Shown: positions 34,502 to 43,636 of the stretch, piece by piece
How the letters are laid out: each line of letters opens with the position of its first letter
How positions within the stretch are numbered: position 1 is the first letter of the stretch
From: Cupriavidus taiwanensis
Lineage (GTDB): Bacteria; Pseudomonadota; Gammaproteobacteria; Burkholderiales; Burkholderiaceae
Direction of reading: 5' to 3'
Assembly (NCBI RefSeq): GCF_900249755.1
Contig: NZ_LT976853.1
Span: 759,299 to 803,140, forward strand
Length of the DNA: 43,842 nucleotides
Program-made: the position numbers and the translations under genes
Notes under the pieces: generated by a model
Database searches by the model: none
Told to the model about the DNA's origin: nothing
Seen by the model: only the letters and a program-made list of their open reading frames with translations

Positions 34502-35301
34502 GCGGCCTCCTTGCCGGTGGTGCCGCTGGTGCCAGAATCAGCGGCGTGGCTGGCGGCGCGCGGCCCGGGCCGGTTGCCGCGTCCCAGCACCAGCATGCCC
34601 ACGGCAATGCCGCCGAGCGCGGCCACCATCAGGCCCAGCTTGTGCGGCAGGCTGTAGCACGCCACCGCCAGCACACTGGCCGCCAGCGCCGCGGCGACAT
34701 GCGAGCGGTGCTTCAGGCCCGGCACGATGATGCCGATGAAGGTCAGCGGCAGGAAAAAGTCCAGCGGCCAGTCGCGCGGCACCTGCGCGCCGACCAGCAC
34801 CCCGGCCAGCGTCGACAGCTGCCAGCTCGCCCACAGCGCGAAGCCGCCGCCGAAGTAGTACCAGTGGCGGTAGCGCGCGCGCGGGCCGGTATCGCCCAGC
34901 CGGTGCGTCATCGCGGCAAAGGCCTCGTCGGTCAGCAGGTAGGCGATCAGCGCCTTCCAGCGCCGCGGCAGGTGCGCCAGCGTCGGCGCGATGGTGGCCG
35001 AATACAGCGCGTGGCGCAGGTTGACCATGGCCACCGTCAGCGTGATCACCACCGCCGGGGTGCCGGCGCTCCACAGCTGGGTCAGGATCATCTGCGAGGC
35101 GCCGCCGAACACGATCGCGCTCATCGCGCAGGCCAGCCATGCGGGCATGCCGGCGCCGACCGCCAGCACGCCGTAGATCAGCCCGAACGGCACCACGCCC
35201 AGCAGCATCGGCGCGAGCGCGCGCGCCCCGGCCAGCCATTCGCCGGCGGCGGTGATGGCGGGCGCAGCGCTGTCGTCCGGACCGGAGGCGTGATCGGGCA
35301 T
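34498..35301 (-). CDS. azlC: AzlC family branched-chain amino acid exporter subunit
   Basis: Inner-membrane protein of 267 residues, with five or six hydrophobic stretches. GARALAPMLLGVVPFGLIYG, FGGASQMILTQLWSAGTPA, VNLRHALYSATIAP and LTDEAFAAM are the AzlC hallmarks. It works with AzlD (4-base overlap). It lies 4 bases after the amgK stop, so it seems to be transcribed from the amgK promoter between the two cell-wall recycling genes. Confidence 0.92.
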   Translation of the reverse strand: MPDHASGPDDSAAPAITAAGEWLAGARALAPMLLGVVPFGLIYGVLAVGAGMPAWLACAMSAIVFGGASQMILTQLWSAGTPAVVITLTVAMVNLRHALYSATIAPTLAHLPRRWKALIAYLLTDEAFAAMTHRLGDTGPRARYRHWYYFGGGFALWASWQLSTLAGVLVGAQVPRDWPLDFFLPLTFIGIIVPGLKHRSHVAAALAASVLAVACYSLPHKLGLMVAALGGIAVGMLVLGRGNRPGPRAASHAADSGTSGTTGKEAA

Positions 35302-35305
35302 GGCG

Positions 35306-36340
35306 TCAGAAGGTATAGCCGGCCGGGCTGGCCACGCCTTCGAGCGCGTCCAGCAGGCGGATCAGCTTGCGCAGTTCGGTATAGCGCCCGGCCACCTGGC
35401 GGGTGTACTTCATCACCAGCGGCAGGTTGGCCAGGTAGCCGTCCTTGCCGTCGCGGTGGTACAGGCGCGCGAAGATCCCCAGCACCTTCAGATGGCGCTG
35501 CAGCCCCATCCATTCGAAGTCGCGGTAGAACTCGCCGAAGTCGGCATTGACCGGCAGCGCGGCCTTGCGCGCGCGTTCCCAGTAGCGGATCAGCCAGTCG
35601 AGCTGCTGCTCTTCATCCCATTCGATATAGGCGTCGCGCCACAGCGAGACCGCGTCGTAGGTGATCGGGCCGGTCACGGCGTCCTGGAAGTCCAGCACGC
35701 CCGGGTTGGCGCTGCCGTCGAGCACCATCAGGTTGCGCGAGTGGAAGTCGCGGTGCACGTAGACCTGGGGCTGGGCGAGGTTGTTGGCAAGCAGCGCCTC
35801 GGTCACTTCGCGCCAGTCGGCCTGCTGCGCGTCGGACAGCGTCGCGCCGAGATGCCTGGCCACGTACCACTGCGGGAACAGGTCCAGCTCGCGCTGCAGC
35901 AGCGCGCGGTCGTAGGCGGGCAGTTCGCCGGGGCGGGTGGCGGCCTGGATGCGCACCAGCGCGGCGGCCGCGTCGGCGTACAGGCCGGGCGCGGAGGACT
36001 CGTCCAGCTTCGACAGGTAGGTCTGGCTGCCCAGGTCGGCCAGCAGCAGGAAACCCTGGTCCAGGTCCTGCGCCAGCACCGTCGGCACGTTCACGCCGGC
36101 GGCGCCGAACAGCTGGCAGACATGGATGAACGGGCGGCAGTCCTCGTGCGCGGGCGGGGCGTCCATCACGATCGCGGTGGGATGCGCGGGATGGCCGGTG
36201 CGGACGCGGAAATAGCGCCGGAAGCTGGCATCGGCCGAGGCCGGGACGCAGGAAGCGGGATCGGCGGACCATGCCGGTCCGAGTCCGGCCACCCAGGCCT
36301 TGAGCTGGTCCAGGCGCGGGTCGTGGGGAAGAGCTGCCAT
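35306..36340 (-). CDS. amgK: N-acetylmuramate/N-acetylglucosamine anomeric kinase
   Basis: Phosphorylates MurNAc or GlcNAc at C1; 344 residues of the aminoglycoside-phosphotransferase fold. The catalytic loop is VYVHRDFHSRNLMVLDG and the metal aspartate is in VLDFQDAVTGPITYDAVSLW, both characteristic of AmgK. The ATG at 36340 is chosen by homology (about 340 residues); the frame extends upstream without resemblance. It is divergent from lptD across 251 bases, the same neighbourhood I recall in Pseudomonas (amgK-murU beside lptD-surA). Here azlCD separates it from murU. Confidence 0.92.
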   Translation of the reverse strand: MAALPHDPRLDQLKAWVAGLGPAWSADPASCVPASADASFRRYFRVRTGHPAHPTAIVMDAPPAHEDCRPFIHVCQLFGAAGVNVPTVLAQDLDQGFLLLADLGSQTYLSKLDESSAPGLYADAAAALVRIQAATRPGELPAYDRALLQRELDLFPQWYVARHLGATLSDAQQADWREVTEALLANNLAQPQVYVHRDFHSRNLMVLDGSANPGVLDFQDAVTGPITYDAVSLWRDAYIEWDEEQQLDWLIRYWERARKAALPVNADFGEFYRDFEWMGLQRHLKVLGIFARLYHRDGKDGYLANLPLVMKYTRQVAGRYTELRKLIRLLDALEGVASPAGYTF

Positions 36341-36461
36341 ACAGGTACTTGTCGGAGGCACGTGTGGGGATGGGGGCGCGGGGCGGAGCGAAAGGGAAAG
36401 CCCTCGATGACGCCGCAAATGAAACCGGAAGTAAGCGGCAAGAGCACCCCGGGTTGCCCCG

Positions 36462-36467
36462 TATAAT
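36462..36467 (+). promoter_or_regulatory. Putative lptD -10 box in the amgK-lptD gap
   Basis: A perfect TATAAT in CCCGTATAATACCCG; the flanking GTATAATAC is nearly self-complementary, so TATTAT on the minus strand could serve amgK. No -35 at the right distance. The predicted lptD leader (about 115 nt) is very GC-rich with several possible stems. Confidence 0.45.
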
Positions 36468-36591
36468 ACCCGACCAGACCGGGGCGCCGGTGGCCTCCGG
36501 GAGGGGCCGCGTTGCCCCGCAGCCTGCCCCGGCGGGGCCTGGCGGCCTGCAGGCGAGCCGCTGTCCGTGCCGAGACTGACCACCCGTGCGA

Positions 36592-39033
36592 ATGACCGAA
36601 CCACAACGATCACCGAACAACAGGGCCTTGCCTGCGCCTGCTTCCCCCCGCGCCCCGGCCCGCGCCAGGCGCGCCGGCGGCCTGCATGCGGGCGCGCTGC
36701 GCCCGCTGGTGCTGGCCATGGCCGGCCTGTCGGCCGGTGCCCATGGCCAGATGACCGGCTCGGCGATCCCCGACCTCGACCAGGTCGAGCCGGTGTTCGA
36801 AGCCGCCCCCCCGGCGCCGCCATTGCCGGTCGAGTCCGGCGAACTGGTGCCGCGCCTGGCCGAGCCGGCCGCCCGGGGCGAGTCCGACCCCGACGCCCCC
36901 ACCTTTATCGAAGCCGACCGCATGACCGGCTACAGCGAGCGCGGCGTCGCGCTGGAGGGCCATGCCGAACTGCGCCGCGACGGCGGCGTGGTCAAGGGCG
37001 ACAAGCTGACCTACGACCAGGACACCGACGAGGCCTTCGCGCAGGGCAATGTGCGCATGTCGCGCGGCGGCACGCTGGCGGTCGGCCCGGAGGCGCGGCT
37101 CAAGGTCGAGGCCAACGAAGGCTATATGCTGTCGCCGGACTACTACTTCCAGCAGACCGGCGGCACCGGCAAGGCCGAGCGCATCGACTTCCTCGACCAG
37201 AACCGCAGCACGGCCCGGCAGGCGTCGTACACCACCTGTTCGCCCGACAACGCCGACTGGTATTTCAGCGCCAACCGGATCGACCTGGACAGCGACCGCC
37301 AGGTGGGCGTGGCCTACGGCGGCGTGCTGAACTTCTTCGGCGTGCCGATCGCGGCCGCGCCCGCGTTCAGCTTCCCGCTCAACGACGACCGCCGCAGCGG
37401 CTTCCTGCCGCCGCTGATGGGCTACAGCTCGAAATCGGGTTTCGACCTGACCGCGCCGTACTACGTCAATATCGCGCCCAACCGCGACCTGACCCTCTAC
37501 CCGCGGCTGATGACCGAGCGCGGCCTGCAGCTCGGGGGCGAGTACCGCTACCTGAGCGAAACCTATTCCGGACGCGTGCGCGCCGAGTTCCTGCCGGACG
37601 ACCGGAAGACCAACTCGAACCGCTGGGCCTACTCGCTGCAGCACACCCAGACGCTGGCGCCGGGGCTCGGCGCCTACCTGAACCTGAACCGGGTATCCGA
37701 TGACCGCTACCCGGACGACTTCAACCGCAGCGTTTCGCAATCGACGCTGCGGCAGTACACGCAGGAAGGCGGCGTCACCTACAACTGGCAGGACTTCACC
37801 CTGCTGGCGCGGGTGCAGAAGTTCCAGACGCTGCGTCCCAGCGAGCCATCCTACGAGCGCGTGCCGCAGCTCAACGGCAAGTACCTGCGCTATGACCTGG
37901 GCGGCTTCGACGTGCAGATGGAAGCCGACTACACGCGCTTCCGCATTCCGCTGACGTCCACCGGCTTCCAGCAGCCGCAGGGCGAGCGCATGTATTTCCA
38001 GCCGAGCATCAGCTACCCGATCGTGCGCGCCGGCTGGTACGTGACGCCCAAGGTCTCGTTCAACGCCGCGCAGTACCAGATGGAAGCGGCCACCAACACG
38101 CCGACCGCGCAGAACAATCTGTCGCGCGCGATCCCGACCGTCAGCCTGGACTCGGGCATGACCTTCGAGCGCGATGCGCCGACCATCAGCCGCCTGTTCG
38201 GGGTCAACTATGTGCAGACGCTGGAGCCGCGCCTGTTCTACGTCTACACGCCGTTCCGCGACCAGAGCCAGTTCCCGCTGTTCGATACGGTGCAGTCCGA
38301 CTTCGGCTACGGGCAGATCTTCAGCGAGAACCCGTTCACCGGTTACGACCGCATCGCCGACAACAACAAGCTGACCGGCGGCGTGACCACGCGACTGATC
38401 GAGTCCGATACCGGCATCGAGCGCTTCCGCGGCACGCTGGCGCAGCGCTATGACTTCAGCGGCCAGCGCGTGCAGCTCAACGGCACGCTGACCGATCCCA
38501 AGGCGGGCTCGTCGGACCTGCTGGCCGCCACCACCATCCAGCTGTTCCGCGGCTATTACCTGGATGCGGGGGTGCAGTTCAACCCGGATTCGGACCGGAT
38601 CAACTACGGCAACGTAGCGTTCACGTACCGGCCCGAGTCGCGCAAGGTGTTCAACGCCGGCTACCGCTACCGCCGGCCCACCTCGGTGACCGACAACACT
38701 GCGATCGACCAGTTCGAGGTGTCGAGCCAGTGGCCGATCACGCGCCGCGCCTACGGCATCGCGCGCTTCGCCTTCGACCTGACCGCCAGCCAGATGGTCG
38801 ATGCGCTGGCCGGGGTCGAGTACGCTGCCGACTGCTGGGTCGGGCGCGTGGTCTACCAGCGTTTCCGCAATACCACCCAGGGCTACACCGGGCGGGTCTT
38901 CCTGCAGGTGGAGTTCCGTGGCCTTTCCAAGATCGGGTCCAACCCGTTGAACATCCTGCGCCTGAACGTGCCGGGCTACGAGCCGGTCTCGGCCAAGCCG
39001 GTGCCGACGACCCAGTTCGATCACTATGAATGA
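36592..39033 (+). CDS. lptD: LPS-assembly outer-membrane protein LptD
   Basis: Outer-membrane barrel that, with LptE, inserts lipopolysaccharide into the outer leaflet; 813 residues. A long N-terminal extension leads to a signal sequence (LRPLVLAMAGLSAGAHGQ, about 36-53). The OstA/jellyroll domain (about 98-220) contains EADRMTGYSERGVALEGHAE, then the LptD barrel (about 240-790) ends near GRVFLQVEFRGL. Only two cysteines occur, Cys216 (TTCSPDNADW) and Cys748 (AADCWVGR), against four in Escherichia coli. GTG at 36586 is an alternative start, two codons upstream. surA begins 9 bases after its stop; SurA is the chaperone for this barrel. Confidence 0.95.
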   Translation: MTEPQRSPNNRALPAPASPRAPARARRAGGLHAGALRPLVLAMAGLSAGAHGQMTGSAIPDLDQVEPVFEAAPPAPPLPVESGELVPRLAEPAARGESDPDAPTFIEADRMTGYSERGVALEGHAELRRDGGVVKGDKLTYDQDTDEAFAQGNVRMSRGGTLAVGPEARLKVEANEGYMLSPDYYFQQTGGTGKAERIDFLDQNRSTARQASYTTCSPDNADWYFSANRIDLDSDRQVGVAYGGVLNFFGVPIAAAPAFSFPLNDDRRSGFLPPLMGYSSKSGFDLTAPYYVNIAPNRDLTLYPRLMTERGLQLGGEYRYLSETYSGRVRAEFLPDDRKTNSNRWAYSLQHTQTLAPGLGAYLNLNRVSDDRYPDDFNRSVSQSTLRQYTQEGGVTYNWQDFTLLARVQKFQTLRPSEPSYERVPQLNGKYLRYDLGGFDVQMEADYTRFRIPLTSTGFQQPQGERMYFQPSISYPIVRAGWYVTPKVSFNAAQYQMEAATNTPTAQNNLSRAIPTVSLDSGMTFERDAPTISRLFGVNYVQTLEPRLFYVYTPFRDQSQFPLFDTVQSDFGYGQIFSENPFTGYDRIADNNKLTGGVTTRLIESDTGIERFRGTLAQRYDFSGQRVQLNGTLTDPKAGSSDLLAATTIQLFRGYYLDAGVQFNPDSDRINYGNVAFTYRPESRKVFNAGYRYRRPTSVTDNTAIDQFEVSSQWPITRRAYGIARFAFDLTASQMVDALAGVEYAADCWVGRVVYQRFRNTTQGYTGRVFLQVEFRGLSKIGSNPLNILRLNVPGYEPVSAKPVPTTQFDHYE

Positions 39034-39042
39034 CGGATTACG

Positions 39043-40512
39043 ATGAAACGTCAAGAATTCGCCGTGTTTTCCTTTTTGCTGACGTCCTGGCACCGCCTGC
39101 TGCTGCCGGCCGTGCTGGCCGCGATGGCGCTGCCCGCCGCCGCGCAACTGAAGGCACCCGGGTCGCGCGCCAGCGGCATCTTCGTGCCGCAGTCGTCCGA
39201 TGTCACCGCCCCGTCCAGCCAGCCCAAGCTCGGCGTGCCGCAGGCCGGCGGGCAGAAGCGCTCGCAGCTGATCGACGAAGTGGTGGCGGTGGTCAACAAC
39301 AGCGTGATCACGCGGCGCGAACTGCTTGACCGCGCCGACGAGATCGAGGGCCAGCTGCGCGCCGCCGGCCGGCCGGTGCCCGCGCGTGCCGACCTGCTGG
39401 GCGAGGTGCTCGAGCGCCTGGTGATGGAGCGCGTGCAGGCCCAGGCAGCGCAGGACGCCGGCATCCGCGTGACCGACCAGGAAGTCGACCGCGCCATCGA
39501 ATCGGTGGCGCAGCAGAACCAGATGAACGCGGCCGAGCTGCGCCGCCGGGTCGAGGGCAGCGGCATGACCTGGACCAAGTACCGCGACGAGCTGCGCAAG
39601 CAGGTGCAGGTGATCCGCCTGCGCGAGCGCGAAGTCGATTCCAAGGTGCAGGTCTACGACGGCGAGATCGACAACTACCTGGCGGCGCGCGGCGGCCAGG
39701 GCGCGGCCGGCGGCCCGACCGAATACAACATGGCGCAGATTCTCGTGCGCGTGCCCGAGAATGCCTCGGACGCGCAGAAGCAGGCGCTGCGCGCCAAGGC
39801 CGAGGGGCTGCTCAAGCAGGCCGCGGACGGCGCCGACTTCGCGCAACTGGCGCAGGCCAACTCCGAAGGCCCCGAAGCGGCCCAGGGCGGCGCCATGGGC
39901 TTCCGCGAGATCGGCCGCCTGCCGGCGCTGTTCGCCAATGCCGTGGTCGACCTGCAGCCCGGCGCGGTGGCGCCGCAGGTGATCGAGAGCGCCGCCGGCT
40001 TCCATGTGGTCAAGCTGGTGGCCAAGCGCGCGGCGCCGGCCTCGGGCCCGGCCGCGGCGGGCAAGATCACGCAGACCCAGGTGCGCCATATCCTGATCCG
40101 CACCGGCCCCAACATGCCCGAGGCCGAGGCGCGCCGCCAGCTCGGCACGCTGCGCGACCGCATCACCCACGGCGGCGACTTCGCCGACGCCGCCAAACGC
40201 TTCTCGCAGGACGGTTCGGCGCAGAACGGCGGCGATCTCGGCTGGGTCTCGCCGGGCGAGCTGGTGCCCGAATTCGAGCAGGCCATGAGCCGGCTGCGCC
40301 CGAACGAGATCTCCGAGCCGGTGGTCACGCAGTTCGGCGTGCACCTGATCCAGGTGCTGAACCGCCGCGAAACCGAGCTGTCGCCCGAGAAGCAGCGCGA
40401 CTTTGCCCGCGCCGAAGTCCGCGAACAGAAGCTGCGCGCCGCCTATGATGACTGGGTGCGCCAGCTGCGCTCGCAGGCGTACGTGGAGTACCGGGTCAAC
40501 CGGCAGCGCTGA
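39043..40512 (+). CDS. surA: Periplasmic chaperone and peptidyl-prolyl isomerase SurA
   Basis: Escorts outer-membrane proteins, LptD among them, across the periplasm; 489 residues. A signal peptide (HRLLLPAVLAAMALPAAAQ, cleavage near 35) is followed by the SurA N-domain (IDEVVAVVNNSVITRRELLDR onward, about 75-225). Two parvulin domains follow, about 227-330 (EYNMAQILVRVPE to FHVVKLVAKR) and about 344-443 (VRHILIRTG to FGVHLIQVLNRRE). A C-terminal helix closes the protein. It is somewhat longer than the Escherichia coli protein because of an Ala/Gly/Pro-rich stretch after the signal and between the parvulin domains. lptD-surA-pdxA-rsmA is a well-conserved operon. Confidence 0.96.
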   Translation: MKRQEFAVFSFLLTSWHRLLLPAVLAAMALPAAAQLKAPGSRASGIFVPQSSDVTAPSSQPKLGVPQAGGQKRSQLIDEVVAVVNNSVITRRELLDRADEIEGQLRAAGRPVPARADLLGEVLERLVMERVQAQAAQDAGIRVTDQEVDRAIESVAQQNQMNAAELRRRVEGSGMTWTKYRDELRKQVQVIRLREREVDSKVQVYDGEIDNYLAARGGQGAAGGPTEYNMAQILVRVPENASDAQKQALRAKAEGLLKQAADGADFAQLAQANSEGPEAAQGGAMGFREIGRLPALFANAVVDLQPGAVAPQVIESAAGFHVVKLVAKRAAPASGPAAAGKITQTQVRHILIRTGPNMPEAEARRQLGTLRDRITHGGDFADAAKRFSQDGSAQNGGDLGWVSPGELVPEFEQAMSRLRPNEISEPVVTQFGVHLIQVLNRRETELSPEKQRDFARAEVREQKLRAAYDDWVRQLRSQAYVEYRVNRQR

Positions 40513-40554
40513 CGCGCCGGTCCCCGTCCGTCCGACGACAAGCGCCGACCCGAC

Positions 40555-41646
40555 ATGCCCGACCCGCTAGCCCTGGCCATCACCACCGGAGAACCCGCCG
40601 GCATCGGCCCCGATATCACCATCGGGGCCTTGCTGCAGCTGGCGGGCGCCAACCATGGCGCCGACGGCGGGGCGTACCGCTTCCATGTGCTGGGCGATGC
40701 CCGCCTGCTGGCCGAACGCGCCGAGGCGCTGGGCGCGACCCATGCCTGGGAGCGGCGCATTGCCGACGGCGGCGTGGTGATCGAGGACATCCCGCTGGCG
40801 GTGGCGTGCGAGGCCGGACGGCTCGACGCGCGCAACGGCCCCTATGTGCTGAAGCTGCTCGATGCCGCCATCGACGGCTGCCGCGCGCACGGCGGCGCCG
40901 CGCCCCGGTATGCCGCGATGGTCACGGCACCGGTGCAGAAGAGCACCATCAACGACGCCGGCGTGCCCTTCACCGGCCATACCGAGTACCTCGCCGACCG
41001 CGCCGGCGTGGCGCGCGTGGTGATGATGCTGGCCGGCCCCCAGCCCGCGCACGACCACGCCATGCTGCGCGTCGCGCTGGCCACCACCCACCTGCCGCTG
41101 CGCGCGGTGCCCGACGCGCTGTCGGTGCCGCTGCTGGTGCAGACGCTGACGATCATCGATGCCGACCTGCGCCGCGGCTTCGGCATCGCGCGGCCGCGCA
41201 TCCTGGTCACTGGCCTGAACCCGCACGCCGGCGAAAGCGGCCACATGGGCCGCGAAGAGATCGACATCATCACGCCCGCGCTGGCGCAGGCCAAGGATGC
41301 CGGCATCGACGCGCGCGGGCCGTTCCCGGCCGACACGCTGTTCCAGCCGCGCCACCTGCGCGATGCCGACTGCGTGCTGGCGATGTACCATGACCAGGGG
41401 CTGGCGCCGCTCAAGTACGGCACCTTCGGCCACGGCGTGAATATCACGCTGGGGCTGCCCTTCATCCGCACGTCGGTGGACCATGGCACCGCGCTCGACC
41501 TCGCCGGCACCGGCCAGGCCGAACACGGCAGCATGATCGAGGCCATCCGCACCGCGGTTATCATGTCTGGCCACGCCAATGGCCGCCGGCCCGGCAGCGC
41601 CGGCGCCACCGGCCACACCCCTACCGGCACGCAGCCGCCATGCTGA
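40555..41646 (+). CDS. pdxA: 4-hydroxythreonine-4-phosphate dehydrogenase
   Basis: Pyridoxal 5'-phosphate biosynthesis: NAD-dependent oxidation and decarboxylation of 4-phosphohydroxythreonine; 363 residues. [14 protein letters not shown] starts the fold. The metal histidines lie in [30 protein letters not shown] and [13 protein letters not shown], and [18 protein letters not shown] is the C-terminal signature. The last 25 residues ([20 protein letters not shown] onward) are a low-complexity tail beyond the usual end. It is 42 bases after surA and 17 before rsmA. Confidence 0.96.
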   Translation: MPDPLALAITTGEPAGIGPDITIGALLQLAGANHGADGGAYRFHVLGDARLLAERAEALGATHAWERRIADGGVVIEDIPLAVACEAGRLDARNGPYVLKLLDAAIDGCRAHGGAAPRYAAMVTAPVQKSTINDAGVPFTGHTEYLADRAGVARVVMMLAGPQPAHDHAMLRVALATTHLPLRAVPDALSVPLLVQTLTIIDADLRRGFGIARPRILVTGLNPHAGESGHMGREEIDIITPALAQAKDAGIDARGPFPADTLFQPRHLRDADCVLAMYHDQGLAPLKYGTFGHGVNITLGLPFIRTSVDHGTALDLAGTGQAEHGSMIEAIRTAVIMSGHANGRRPGSAGATGHTPTGTQPPC

Positions 41647-41663
41647 AGCCGGACTAAACCATC

Positions 41664-42497
41664 ATGCGTTCTAACGTGCACCAGGGCCATGTGGCCCGCA
41701 AACGATTCGGGCAGAACTTCCTGGTCGACGACACCATCATTCACGGCATCGTCAATGCCATCAGCCCGCAGCCCGGCGACGTGCTGGTCGAGATCGGCCC
41801 GGGCCTGGGCGCGCTGACCGCGCCGCTGCTAGAGCGGATCGCGCAGATGCAGGTGGTCGAGCTGGACCGCGACCTGGTCGAGCGGCTGCGCCGCCGCTAT
41901 GGCGACCGCCTGCAGATCCACGCCGGCGACGCGCTCGACTTCGACTTCGACAAGCTCGCCGTGCCGGGCCGTCCGCTGCGCATCGTCGGCAACCTGCCGT
42001 ACAACATTTCCAGCCCGCTGCTGTTCCACCTGATGGAGTTCGCCGACCACGTCCACGACCAGCACTTCATGCTGCAGAAGGAGGTGGTCGAGCGCATGGT
42101 TGCCGAGCCCGGCAGCAAGGCCTTCGGGCGGCTGTCGATCATGCTGCAGGTGCGCTATTACATGGAGCACGTGCTGGATGTGCCGCCGGGCGCCTTCAAC
42201 CCGCCGCCCAAGGTGGACTCGGCCGTGGTCCGCATGATCCCGTGGCCGCGCCACGGCGACGGCCGGCTGCGTTCGCCGCATGCCGATTGCGACATCACCG
42301 TGCTCGGCGACGTGGTCACGGCGGCGTTCTCGCAGCGGCGCAAGGTGCTGCGCAACACGCTGTCGTTCCTGCGCGACCAGGTCGACTTCGATGCCATGGG
42401 CTTCGACCTGGGCCGGCGCGCCGAGGAAGTGCCGGTCGGCGAGTATGTCGAGCTGGCCCGGCGCCTGGGCGACAAGGCTTCCGGCCAGGCCGCCTGA
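41664..42497 (+). CDS. rsmA: 16S rRNA (adenine 1518/1519-N6) dimethyltransferase
   Basis: Dimethylates two adenines in the 3'-terminal hairpin of 16S rRNA; 277 residues. [15 protein letters not shown] is the substrate-loop N-terminus, [15 protein letters not shown] binds SAM, and [15 protein letters not shown] holds the catalytic NLPY motif. The C-terminal domain contains [12 protein letters not shown]. Also called ksgA. It is 17 bases after pdxA, in the standard operon, and followed by trpS after 71 bases. Confidence 0.97.
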   Translation: MRSNVHQGHVARKRFGQNFLVDDTIIHGIVNAISPQPGDVLVEIGPGLGALTAPLLERIAQMQVVELDRDLVERLRRRYGDRLQIHAGDALDFDFDKLAVPGRPLRIVGNLPYNISSPLLFHLMEFADHVHDQHFMLQKEVVERMVAEPGSKAFGRLSIMLQVRYYMEHVLDVPPGAFNPPPKVDSAVVRMIPWPRHGDGRLRSPHADCDITVLGDVVTAAFSQRRKVLRNTLSFLRDQVDFDAMGFDLGRRAEEVPVGEYVELARRLGDKASGQAA

Positions 42498-42568
42498 GCG
42501 CGCGCCGAATTCCCGCATTCCCAAGCATCCAGACTCTCCCCGCGACTATTTCCGTGCAAGACCGTCCC

Positions 42569-43606
42569 ATGACAGCCCAAACCAGCCAAACCAACCGGCG
42601 TCCCGTGATCCTGACCGGCGACCGTCCCACCGGCCCGCTGCACCTCGGCCACTATGTCGGCTCGCTCAAGAGCCGCGTCGCGCTGCAGGATTCGCACGAG
42701 CAATACCTGCTGCTGGCCGACACCCAGGCCATGACCGACAACGCGCACGATCCCGACAAGGTGCGCCGCAACGTGCTGGAGGTGGCGCTGGACTACCTGG
42801 CCGTCGGCATCGACCCGGCCAAGACCACCATCACGGTGCAGTCGCACCTGCCCGCGCTGGCCGAGCTGACGCTGATGTACCTGAACTTCGTCACGGTGGC
42901 GCGGCTGGAGCGCAACCCGACCATCAAGGAAGAAATCCAGGCACGCGGCTTTGGCCGCGACATCCCGGCCGGCTTCCTGTGCTATCCGGCCTCGCAGGCC
43001 GCCGACATCACCGGCTTCAAGGCTGAAGTCGTGCCGGTGGGCGAGGACCAGGCGCCGCTGATCGAGCAGACCAATGAAATCGTGCGCCGCATCAACCACC
43101 AGGTCGGCCGCGAAGTGCTGCCCGAGTGCAAGGCGATGATCCCGCAGTTCGGCCGCCTGCCCGGCGTCGACGGCAAGGCCAAGATGAGCAAGTCGATGGG
43201 CAACGCGATCGCGCTGGGGGCCGCGCCCGAGCAGATCAAGGCCGCGGTGCACAGCATGTACACCGACCCCAACCACCTGCGCGTGTCCGATCCCGGCCAG
43301 GTCGAGGGCAACGTGGTGTTCACCTACCTGGATGCGTTCGATCCGAACACCGAGGAAGTGCAGGCGCTGAAGGAACACTACCAGCGCGGCGGCCTGGGCG
43401 ACATGGTGCTCAAGCGCCGTATCGAGGGCGTGCTGCAGGACATGCTGGCCCCGATCCGCGAGCGCCGCGAAGCGCTGGCCAAGGACCCGGACTATGTCTT
43501 CGACATCCTGCGCGAGGGCACCGCAAAGGCGCGCGCGCTGACGCAGAAGACGCTGGAGGAAGTGCGCGACGCGCTGGGCATGTTCTCGTTCGAGGCGCGG
43601 CGGTAA
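42569..43606 (+). CDS. trpS: Tryptophanyl-tRNA synthetase
   Basis: Charges tRNA-Trp; 345 residues. The class I HIGH-type motif is HLGH (25-28) in GDRPTGPLHLGHYVGSL, and KMSKS is complete at 205-209 (GKAKMSKSMGNAI). FLCYPASQAADI and VPVGEDQAPLIEQTNEI shape the tryptophan pocket. The ATG at 42569 matches the expected N-terminus; the frame is open upstream through rsmA, and a GTG at 42554 is a possible alternative start. No leader peptide with repeated tryptophan codons or other attenuator was seen in the 71-base gap. A pair of tandem REP-like units follows. Confidence 0.96.
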   Translation: MTAQTSQTNRRPVILTGDRPTGPLHLGHYVGSLKSRVALQDSHEQYLLLADTQAMTDNAHDPDKVRRNVLEVALDYLAVGIDPAKTTITVQSHLPALAELTLMYLNFVTVARLERNPTIKEEIQARGFGRDIPAGFLCYPASQAADITGFKAEVVPVGEDQAPLIEQTNEIVRRINHQVGREVLPECKAMIPQFGRLPGVDGKAKMSKSMGNAIALGAAPEQIKAAVHSMYTDPNHLRVSDPGQVEGNVVFTYLDAFDPNTEEVQALKEHYQRGGLGDMVLKRRIEGVLQDMLAPIRERREALAKDPDYVFDILREGTAKARALTQKTLEEVRDALGMFSFEARR

Positions 43607-43636
43607 ACCCCGCCGCGCGGAAGAAGGAGAGCGGTG

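Noticed and set aside
35306..36823. A 505-residue version of AmgK reaching into lptD
   Set aside because: The extension crosses the divergent promoter region and the lptD start and is not AmgK-like.
36610..40344. A 1244-codon open frame on the minus strand opposite lptD and surA
   Set aside because: Its translation is rich in His, Arg, Val and Leu with no recognisable domain, as expected for the mirror frame of GC-rich genes, while lptD and surA on the other strand are unmistakable.
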